DNA of 64,000 nucleotides, taken from NCBI GenBank assembly GCA_023898365.1, contig CP060219.1:62001-126000 (forward strand), read 5' to 3'. Of this stretch, positions 58,271 to 64,000 are shown in pieces. Below the pieces are notes generated by a model. It did no database searches. It was not told the origin of the DNA and worked only from the letters and a program-made list of their open reading frames with translations. Source of the DNA: Candidatus Woesearchaeota archaeon (GTDB lineage Archaea > Nanobdellota > Nanobdellia > Woesearchaeales > GCA-023898365). The number at the start of each line of letters is the position of its first letter. Position 1 is the stretch's first letter. A program made the position numbers and the translations under genes.

Positions 58271-59515
58271 TTACAGCAATAACGCTACAGTTACAAAACC
58301 AAGAAGTAAGACGGTGGAAAGCAAGGCAAGAACCCGCATGCCCAAATCTCTTCCGCCAAAATACCAAGCAAACCCTGCTTTTACTAAGGTATTAACAGCG
58401 CCACCAATCAAAATAGCAAGGGACGCGTACTGCATCGATAAGGTATCTCCGGCAAGTCGAGAAACAGAAAGCGTGATAGCATCAACATCAGCAAAACCAG
58501 AAATGATTGCTGCAATAAAAATACCTTGGTCGCCCCACCACGACAATGCCGCTTTGGATAATAACAAGATAAGCGCAAAAAACAAACCAAAGTGAAGTGC
58601 AGGTTTAAGCGCAAAAGGCGACGAAAGAGGAACATCATGAGCAACTTCTTTTTTCTCAGATTTTCTAAAAAAGAAATAGCCAATAAGCACACCGCCAACA
58701 CCCATAACCAAGAGCGGCGTTAAGAGTGCAAAAAATAATTCTTTATTTAACACATAGAGCTCAACAAGCATGCGCAAAAACATAGTGGATGAGGCAATGA
58801 TAATTGCGAAAACTACTGGACACTTCACGCGAAGATTCTTTCCAACAGAAGAAAGACTAATAGTGACAGCAGTTGAGGAAATAAAACCGCCAAGAACACC
58901 AGAAGCGAAAATACCCTTCTTAGCGCTAAAAAATTTTGAAAGCAAAAATGCAACGAATGATATGCCCGAAACAAAGACAACCATGAGCCACACATGATAT
59001 GGATTGAAGAAGCCATACCACCCATACGAGGTGTTTGGTAAGAACGGCAAGATAACAAACGCAACAATGACAAATTTTAAACTCTGCAAATAATCATCCT
59101 TGTTAAACTTCTTTAAGAATTTTTTAACAAAAAACTTTTCAGACAAGAGCAGCGCAATAACAATGCCAAAGACAACGCCCAAACCCGCCGTCTTCTCAAA
59201 ATAAAGCAAGAAACCAGTCAAATATGCAAGAATAACCGCAAACTCCGTTGTGACCCCTGCAGGCATATCCTGACGGCGATGCACAATAACGAACGTTGCA
59301 AGCACAATAACAGAAAGCGTGATAAAACCGATAAGGAAAAAGTTCTTATCAAACGTTGCGCCAATAAGAGCGGACAGCGTACCAAAGAACGTGACCAGCA
59401 TAAACGTGCGCACACCAAAGAAAACACCCTTCACATCAAGCTCTCGCTCAATACCTATAAACGCACCAATAGCTAACGAAATAATAAATCGAAACAGTAT
59501 TTCCCAAGGAATCAT
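58271..59515 (-). CDS. MgtC/SapB plus DUF4010 membrane protein
   Basis: 414 residues with about 12 hydrophobic segments. The N-terminal third is MgtC-like (ISLAIGAFIGIERE, then GVRTFMLVTFFGTLSALIG), followed by DUF4010 (FASGVLGGFISSTAVTISLSS, then GFADVDAITLSVSR near the C-terminus). Function unknown; proposed as transporter. It is the second MgtC-related protein of the window but with a different architecture from the one at 501-1133. Converges on uppS with a 38-base gap. Confidence 0.88.
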   Translation of the reverse strand: MIPWEILFRFIISLAIGAFIGIERELDVKGVFFGVRTFMLVTFFGTLSALIGATFDKNFFLIGFITLSVIVLATFVIVHRRQDMPAGVTTEFAVILAYLTGFLLYFEKTAGLGVVFGIVIALLLSEKFFVKKFLKKFNKDDYLQSLKFVIVAFVILPFLPNTSYGWYGFFNPYHVWLMVVFVSGISFVAFLLSKFFSAKKGIFASGVLGGFISSTAVTISLSSVGKNLRVKCPVVFAIIIASSTMFLRMLVELYVLNKELFFALLTPLLVMGVGGVLIGYFFFRKSEKKEVAHDVPLSSPFALKPALHFGLFFALILLLSKAALSWWGDQGIFIAAIISGFADVDAITLSVSRLAGDTLSMQYASLAILIGGAVNTLVKAGFAWYFGGRDLGMRVLALLSTVLLLGFVTVALLL

Positions 59516-59609
59516 CTCAAAACCTCAACCCTCACAACTACCCAACGAAACAATCCTTTTTATATTTTTTGTACAAAAGCATATAAACCAAGCAGCCTTC
59601 CACTAAGAC

Positions 59610-60275
59610 ATGGTTGTTAATCGTGGTCGTGAAGCGTGGAAGACGTATAATAATGTCTTTGATCAGTTTACGATAACGAATCTTGAACGCATGCAAGATC
59701 GCGGGTTTTTTGATGAGCTCGAAAGCAGTATTGCGCTGGGTAAAGAGGCAAACATCTTTATTGCGCGAAAAGGAAGTGATCAGATCATTATCAAGATTTA
59801 TCGCTTGGAAAACGTCAATTTTAATCAAATGACAACGTATTTGCGTCAAGACCCTCGGTATGAGCGTATTGGTGGCGATAAACGAAAAATTGTTTTTGCG
59901 TGGACACAGCGAGAATATCGAAATTTGCTTATTGCAAGAGAAACGATAAGGGTGCCCACCCCTATTTTTTTCTTTTCGAATATTATCCTTATGGAAATGA
60001 TTGGCGAACCTGCTCCTAAGGTAAAAGATCAAATTCCTAAAGATCCTGCTGCATTTGAAAAAGAAATTTATGCAAACATGGATAAGTTGTGGAAAGGAGG
60101 TCTTGTTCATGGCGACCTCTCAAGTTTTAACATCCTTAATTTTGATGAAAAACCTGTGTTTATTGATTTTTCTCAAAGTACAGTTACTCAGAATGCGCAG
60201 GCCAAATCTCTTTTTGAGCGAGATAAGAAGAATATTGCTGATTTCTTTGTAAAAATCAAACGAAAAAACAAGTAA
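59610..60275 (+). CDS. rio1: RIO1 family atypical protein kinase
   Basis: 221 residues. RIO-specific N-terminal region and SSIALGKEANIFIARKGSDQ; ATP lysine in IIIKIYR; flexible loop; HGDLSSFNIL catalytic loop with Asp (near residue 169) and FIDFSQS metal-binding motif (near 187). Rio1 acts as an ATPase/kinase in late 40S/30S maturation. The neighbouring KH-domain gene at 61761 is a Pno1/Dim2 homologue, a partner in small-subunit maturation. It is monocistronic after a divergent gene. Confidence 0.94.
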   Translation: MVVNRGREAWKTYNNVFDQFTITNLERMQDRGFFDELESSIALGKEANIFIARKGSDQIIIKIYRLENVNFNQMTTYLRQDPRYERIGGDKRKIVFAWTQREYRNLLIARETIRVPTPIFFFSNIILMEMIGEPAPKVKDQIPKDPAAFEKEIYANMDKLWKGGLVHGDLSSFNILNFDEKPVFIDFSQSTVTQNAQAKSLFERDKKNIADFFVKIKRKNK

Positions 60276-60343
60276 GCGATTGTTTTCTCAAATCAACAAC
60301 TATATAAAACATGAATAACTCGGTAAGTGGTGAGGTGTAAGGT

Positions 60344-61264
60344 GTGAAACATCCAAGAACAATTACGTATATTCTTATTGCTATCTTTGTAGTTAGTCAA
60401 CTCATCGGTATTTTTGTTTTAAGTGCTGGTTTGCAGGAAGTAACTAAATCAGAGACAGGAGAAATTGAACTAACCTATCAACAAACTGCTATTGGTGAGC
60501 GACCAGAACTGAGCGGTACAGGAACAGTTATTTGGCTTGTCATGGGCATTCTTCTGGGAACAATCGTTCTTCTTATTCTTGCAAAATACAAGTTGAAAAG
60601 TGTGTGGAAAGGATGGTTCTTTCTTGCTGTTTGGATTACAATGTCCATTGCACTTGGCGTATTCATGCCCTATCCTGCAGCGTACATGATTGGTCTTGTG
60701 CTTGCCCTTCTTAAAGTGTTACGCAAGCAACCCCTCATTCATAACATTACTGAAGTGCTCGTATATTCAGGAATCGCGTTTCTCGTAGCACCCTTGCTTC
60801 CTGTTATGTATTCAATCATTCTTCTTGTTATTATCAGCTTCTATGATATGTATGCGGTGTGGAAATCAAAGCATATGATAACCCTTGCAAAATTTACCAG
60901 TCAAAGTCAACTCTTTGCAGGACTTGCCATTCCTTCGTATCAAGAAAAAAAAGGAAAAAAGACGCTTTCTACACACGCAAAGAAAAACATGCTTGAAACA
61001 GGAAATGTAGCCGTGCTCGGAGGAGGAGATGTGGTGTTTCCTTTGCTTTTCTCTGGAAGCGTCATGAACTGGCTTCTTCTTTCCGATGTAAGTAAGGCTG
61101 TTGCGGTCAGCTACACGTTGCTTATCACCGTGTGTGCAACCATTGCGTTATCACTCCTATTTTATGTGAGTAAAAAAGGAAAGTTTTACCCTGCTATGCC
61201 ACCAATCACTGCGGGATGCCTTGTTGGTCTTGGCATTATTTACTTGCTCAGACTCTTTTTTTGA
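60344..61264 (+). CDS. presenilin-like intramembrane aspartyl protease (A22)
   Basis: 306 residues starting at GTG 60344 behind GAGGTG. Nine hydrophobic segments. The catalytic aspartates are FYDMYAV (YD at 167-168) and VLGGGDVVF (G-x-G-D at 226-229), with PAMPPITAG near 283-291 corresponding to the PAL region. Archaeal presenilin/SPP homologues cut single-span proteins within the membrane. Possible substrates are the many one-helix proteins here, such as the membrane-anchored winged-helix regulator. Next gene begins after 12 bases. Confidence 0.9.
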   Translation: MKHPRTITYILIAIFVVSQLIGIFVLSAGLQEVTKSETGEIELTYQQTAIGERPELSGTGTVIWLVMGILLGTIVLLILAKYKLKSVWKGWFFLAVWITMSIALGVFMPYPAAYMIGLVLALLKVLRKQPLIHNITEVLVYSGIAFLVAPLLPVMYSIILLVIISFYDMYAVWKSKHMITLAKFTSQSQLFAGLAIPSYQEKKGKKTLSTHAKKNMLETGNVAVLGGGDVVFPLLFSGSVMNWLLLSDVSKAVAVSYTLLITVCATIALSLLFYVSKKGKFYPAMPPITAGCLVGLGIIYLLRLFF

Positions 61265-61276
61265 GGTGAAGATACA

Positions 61277-61774
61277 ATAGTCCTTGATGTACGTTTAGAA
61301 AAGTATGTGCTTCGGCAGCTTGCAAAAGGAACCTCTAAACAGCAGATTGTAGATAAATTGCAAAAAGCGGGCTGGTCAAATGAAGAAGTTATGCTCTGCC
61401 TTGAACGAGCAACCATGAAGCAAGATCTCACCCATGAAAGCAAACACCATCATTTTTTTCGCATGGCAGAATTCGTTGTGGGTGCGGTCATCATCATCGC
61501 ATTCGTAGTCATCTTTGGTAGCATCTTCTTTACCCATACAAATGTTGATCTTCCCGAACCAAGCGCAGTAGGGAGAATTCAGGATGCGCTCACACAATCA
61601 GCACATCAGGAACAGGTAACTGCCATTTCCTGTGAAAACGCTTCTTCTCTTGATGAAAAGTATGCTTGTTTTGCAGATGCATTTGCAAAAGGTTATTCGT
61701 GCAACAGTGTCTTAAAACAGGAAAGAACTTTTTGCTTTCAAGCGCTTGAACTGCACTTAACTACATCGGCTTAA
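61277..61774 (+). CDS. membrane-anchored hypothetical protein, possible ATA start
   Basis: About 165 residues if begun at ATA 61277, seven bases after GAGGTGA (61263-61269). The first ATG or GTG in frame is GTG 61307, but that has no binding site and would lose the LDVRLEKYVL part of an N-terminal helical domain (then RQLAKGTSKQQIVDKLQKAGWSNEE), similar to short N-terminal domains of other archaeal membrane proteins. One membrane helix near residues 62-82 follows, then a Cys-rich outer tail (SCENASS, KYACFADAF, SCNSV, FCFQAL). Confidence 0.55.
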   Translation: MVLDVRLEKYVLRQLAKGTSKQQIVDKLQKAGWSNEEVMLCLERATMKQDLTHESKHHHFFRMAEFVVGAVIIIAFVVIFGSIFFTHTNVDLPEPSAVGRIQDALTQSAHQEQVTAISCENASSLDEKYACFADAFAKGYSCNSVLKQERTFCFQALELHLTTSA

Positions 61775-62288
61775 AGAAGTCTTTTGCGGCCTTTTCAAGC
61801 CAGCGGTATACTGCAGCATGGGTTGAACCAGAAAGTAAGGCCTCAACCGCTTTTCTTGCAAGAGAAATGGTTTCTACTTCTCCAATAATCGAGATTGTTT
61901 TTCCATAAACAGAAAGAGAAGTTCTTGTAAGGCGTTCAATCGTTTCCCGTGAACGACCTTTCTCGCCAATAACCCGTCCCTTTATGCGCTCAGCATGATT
62001 GGGATTGGGAATGAAATCATGAACATTAATAACTTCAAGAGCATAATCTTGTTTTAAAAGCCGCTCAGCAATTTCCGGATTGAAACCCCTTGCAATTGCC
62101 GTGATAATTTCTTTTAGCGTGTAGAGTTTAAGAGAGTCAGAACCTTGAATAGATACGTCCCCTTCCTTGGAATCAATTGAAATTGAACAAGAAGTTTCTG
62201 CCTCTAATCGTTTCTTTACTTCTCCTTTCTCTCCAATGAGAACAGCAATGCGCGCCTTAGGTATTTTAAGGTCGTGTGTAAAGTCCAT
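61761..62288 (-). CDS. Pno1/Dim2-like KH-domain protein
   Basis: 175 residues with two KH domains: the first with IAVLIGEKGEVKKRLEAETS (GxxG loop GEKG), the second with RIKGRVIGEKGRSRETIERLT, then a C-terminal helix AVYRWLEKAAKDFFKPM. The domain order and C-terminal helix match archaeal Pno1/Dim2 homologues, which bind the 3' end of 16S rRNA precursor with Rio kinases. Overlaps the convergent gene by 14 bases. Confidence 0.9.
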   Translation of the reverse strand: MDFTHDLKIPKARIAVLIGEKGEVKKRLEAETSCSISIDSKEGDVSIQGSDSLKLYTLKEIITAIARGFNPEIAERLLKQDYALEVINVHDFIPNPNHAERIKGRVIGEKGRSRETIERLTRTSLSVYGKTISIIGEVETISLARKAVEALLSGSTHAAVYRWLEKAAKDFFKPM

Positions 62289-62320
62289 AACGATAAGAAA
62301 CCAAGACCTCTTTTTAAAGG

Positions 62321-62602
62321 TTAGTGACGAACAATGAGTCGTGGCGGTGTATGGGGCTTTCGTTTTTGTAAGTGTTCAATTTCTTTTCTCAAATGTATAT
62401 CAACATGCACGCCACGAATGAACGTTGCCAATCCAAAGATGACACAAATAAGCATCATGGCAAAACCCCACGTCATTGACCATTGCCAAATAAAGAGGTA
62501 AGAGAAGAAGAAACCGAAAAAACTCATCACGAGCAAGAAGTCATCTGACAAAAACGGATGATCTTTCGAACCAAACGACATCGAAACAGGGGGACGGACC
62601 AT
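62321..62602 (-). CDS. two-helix small membrane protein
   Basis: 93 residues with two hydrophobic helices (LLVMSFFGFFFSYLFIWQWS and WGFAMMLICVIFGLATFI) and a cytoplasmic basic tail (HLQKRKPHTPPRLIVRH). No family recognised. It is ten bases downstream of the voltage-sensor-like gene on the same strand and may share its transcript. Confidence 0.6.
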   Translation of the reverse strand: MVRPPVSMSFGSKDHPFLSDDFLLVMSFFGFFFSYLFIWQWSMTWGFAMMLICVIFGLATFIRGVHVDIHLRKEIEHLQKRKPHTPPRLIVRH

Positions 62603-62612
62603 TAGTTACACC

Positions 62613-63401
62613 TCATTTTTTCTTAAGGACCTCATTAAAATCACTCTTATCTGAAAAGAACTTCATTGAATGACTCACACCAGCAAGGCGGGTAGCTCGA
62701 CCCGATTTTGAAAGAATCCGAACAATCTTCACAAAACGCGCAGTCTTTGCCAAGGCAAAAACACTCCCCAGAGGAAGAATTGCGATAATATCAAGCCAGG
62801 AGGTGCGAAAAAAATGCGGCCAATCCTTGCTCTTACGATAGAGAAAGACTAAGTCAACAACAAAGACAACCTCCACAAGGACGGTGAGGAATAAAAAAAT
62901 CATTTCATGTCGGGAAGCAACCTTGAAAAATAACTCCAAAATAAAAAGCACCAGTGCAAGAGCAACCGCTCCAAACACAATCATGTTCCAAGTTGTTGAA
63001 GACTGCGTATAAAAGACGCCATGTAGTTCTTTTCTTTTCTCAAGGTGACGATCACCCTGCGAAGAATACTCGAAAATGATTTTCAATGCGACGATGAGTG
63101 CTGCACTTGAAATGAAGATGATAAGGTTAAAAATCATCTGCTCAAAATTTGAGAGGATAGCAAAGCTTGCAAGATAATCATCAATTGCTCTTGACGCGAT
63201 AATAAAGACGCCTGTTGCAAGAAGAAAACCCAATTCTTGCTCGCGATCAATGTTAAGGAGACCGACAAAGACGCCAGTGATAATAAGAAACAACAGTTTA
63301 AGCACTACCATCTCTTCAAAAACAGCGAATGTTCCTGAGAATATTGCTATGAGCACGCCAAGCAAAAAGAAATACATACCAATTTTATGCGCATCTACCA
63401 T
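62613..63401 (-). CDS. voltage-sensor-domain membrane protein without pore
   Basis: 262 residues. Three or four N-terminal hydrophobic segments (1-110) are followed by a voltage-sensor-like unit: S1 near 138-158, S2 near 166-188 with acidic E177 and D183, S3 near 203-217 (TSWLDIIAILPLGSV with D204), and S4 with basic residues every third position (K219, R222, K225, R228, then K232, R235, R238). No pore loop (TVGYG-like) follows; the C-terminus is a short basic and acidic tail. It resembles ion-transport-domain proteins with a voltage sensor only, such as proton channels or voltage-sensitive enzymes. Confidence 0.75.
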   Translation of the reverse strand: MVDAHKIGMYFFLLGVLIAIFSGTFAVFEEMVVLKLLFLIITGVFVGLLNIDREQELGFLLATGVFIIASRAIDDYLASFAILSNFEQMIFNLIIFISSAALIVALKIIFEYSSQGDRHLEKRKELHGVFYTQSSTTWNMIVFGAVALALVLFILELFFKVASRHEMIFLFLTVLVEVVFVVDLVFLYRKSKDWPHFFRTSWLDIIAILPLGSVFALAKTARFVKIVRILSKSGRATRLAGVSHSMKFFSDKSDFNEVLKKK

Positions 63402-63452
63402 TTTTCTTTCTTAGATTATTAGTTGTTCACTGCAGGCCATTTATCAACTTTC

Positions 63453-64000
63453 TTACGATATTTCTCCACCACCACCATTGCCACCTGTTGGCAAATCAAT
63501 AGCTAGGCCAGTCCAGTAGCCACAATCATCAGGAGCAGCACAACCACATTTCCACTCATCACTAACTAATTTACATCCGTAAACCGCAACAATGAGCTTA
63601 TTGTTTGCAACGTTACTTGCAATGTTTGAAATGAGCAAATGCGCATGAAGCTCTTCAAGCGACCAGTCATCAGAAGAATCGTGGAGTTGATACGCTGCCA
63701 TACTTTGCCACGTGTTTGCACTTGTCAAATAATACATGGTGGTGTGATGCAATCCGTCAGCGAGCTGAAATCGAATATCCAATTCAGTATTGCTATTTCC
63801 TATGACATGAAGAAACGGAGAATACGTGTCATCGTAATAATCCTCTGGAGGCAAGAGTCCTGAAATTCCCTCATAATTCTTTTGTAGTCCAGGGTCAGCT
63901 GGAGGATCTCCTGTTGCAAGTCCGCGAATATCTGTTCCGACAGGACTTCCCAACATGCTTATCACTGCGAGTCCCGCTATAACAACGAAGGCAACAAAAA
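63453..64000 (-). CDS. exported hypothetical protein, 5' end outside window
   Basis: Open frame to the right edge. The first residues available, FVAFVVIAGLAVISMLGS, are a hydrophobic segment, so the start codon lies just beyond. A mature domain of about 170 residues follows, with proline-rich and acidic stretches (GDPPADPGLQKNYEG, PPEDYYDDTYSP), paired cysteines (YGCKLVS, KCGCAAPDDCGYW) and a Gly-rich end. No family recognised. The C-terminus is intact. Confidence 0.6.
   Translation of the reverse strand, partial: FVAFVVIAGLAVISMLGSPVGTDIRGLATGDPPADPGLQKNYEGISGLLPPEDYYDDTYSPFLHVIGNSNTELDIRFQLADGLHHTTMYYLTSANTWQSMAAYQLHDSSDDWSLEELHAHLLISNIASNVANNKLIVAVYGCKLVSDEWKCGCAAPDDCGYWTGLAIDLPTGGNGGGGEIS

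Noticed and set aside
1..64000. CRISPR arrays, insertion sequences or phage genes
   Set aside because: No regularly spaced repeats, transposase, integrase or capsid-like frames were recognised anywhere in the window.

Overview
This window is archaeal. RNA polymerase is split archaeal-style into H, B'', B', A' and A''. aEF1A, S10, S7, S12, L10e, L30e, Nop5, fibrillarin, Rio1, a Pno1-like KH protein, Cdc6/Orc1, CDP-archaeol synthase and a presenilin-family protease are all archaeal or archaeo-eukaryotic. Many genes have GAGGTG/GGTGA ribosome binding sites, and others appear leaderless, with a TATA box about 22-30 bases before ATG. Class III pilins starting RGQAALEF, very short intergenic spaces, many small membrane proteins, bacterial-type GyrB and a MATE pump suggest a DPANN-type archaeon (Woesearchaeota/Pacearchaeota-like). 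That placement is an inference from gene content; there is no rRNA gene here to test it.

Layout. 1-7044: CorA end, MgtC-like protein, MATE exporter, exported proteins, glutamate dehydrogenase and tRNA-Val. 7111-13090: membrane-bound winged-helix protein, FtsJ/RlmE methyltransferase, HD protein, flavodoxin-fold reductase, a lipid-related cluster (DUF1295, DUF2177, PLD synthase), an EncFtn-type ferritin and small membrane proteins. 13192-15642: signal peptidase, NOG1-like GTPase and lipoproteins. 25033-15720 (minus): tRNA-Asp, tRNA-Lys, rpoH-B''-B'-A'-A'', L30e, NusA, S12, L10e. 27195-25160: three tandem type IV pilin-like genes. 27394-30122: membrane proteins, a kinase-like protein, S7 and an HTH protein. 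30519-34820: tRNA-Ser, an unknown protein, an asparagine-synthetase/diphthine-ammonia-ligase fusion and a small operon with two tiny ORFs. 34974-38011: Cdc6/Orc1 and an ether-lipid operon. 38139-44688: accessory-looking stretch with a tiny AbrB protein coupled to a membrane kinase, AbrB-PhoU protein, secreted beta-rich protein, an unknown protein, DUF1461 protein and an AbrB/RelE toxin-antitoxin pair. 44714-50731: S10, aEF1A, a methyltransferase, short Nop5, fibrillarin, paired exported proteins and RpoL. 50789-64000: nucleotidyltransferase-like protein, GyrB, Kef-type antiporter, cis-prenyltransferase, DUF4010 protein, Rio1, presenilin-like protease, Pno1-like KH protein, voltage-sensor-like protein and the start of an exported protein at the right edge.

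Most notable points: the AsnB-Dph6 fusion; duplicated tRNA 3' ends just downstream of two tRNA genes; matching 7-4-7 palindromes in front of two AbrB genes; hairpin plus AACAAACAA leaders on two adjacent genes; a Nop5 lacking its fibrillarin-binding N-terminal domain, with a membrane-protein ORF wedged between it and fibrillarin; a voltage sensor without a pore; an encapsulated-ferritin homologue without encapsulin nearby; and tandem nucleotidyltransferase-like domains, the first degenerate. No CRISPR array, insertion sequence, transposase or rRNA was recognised.
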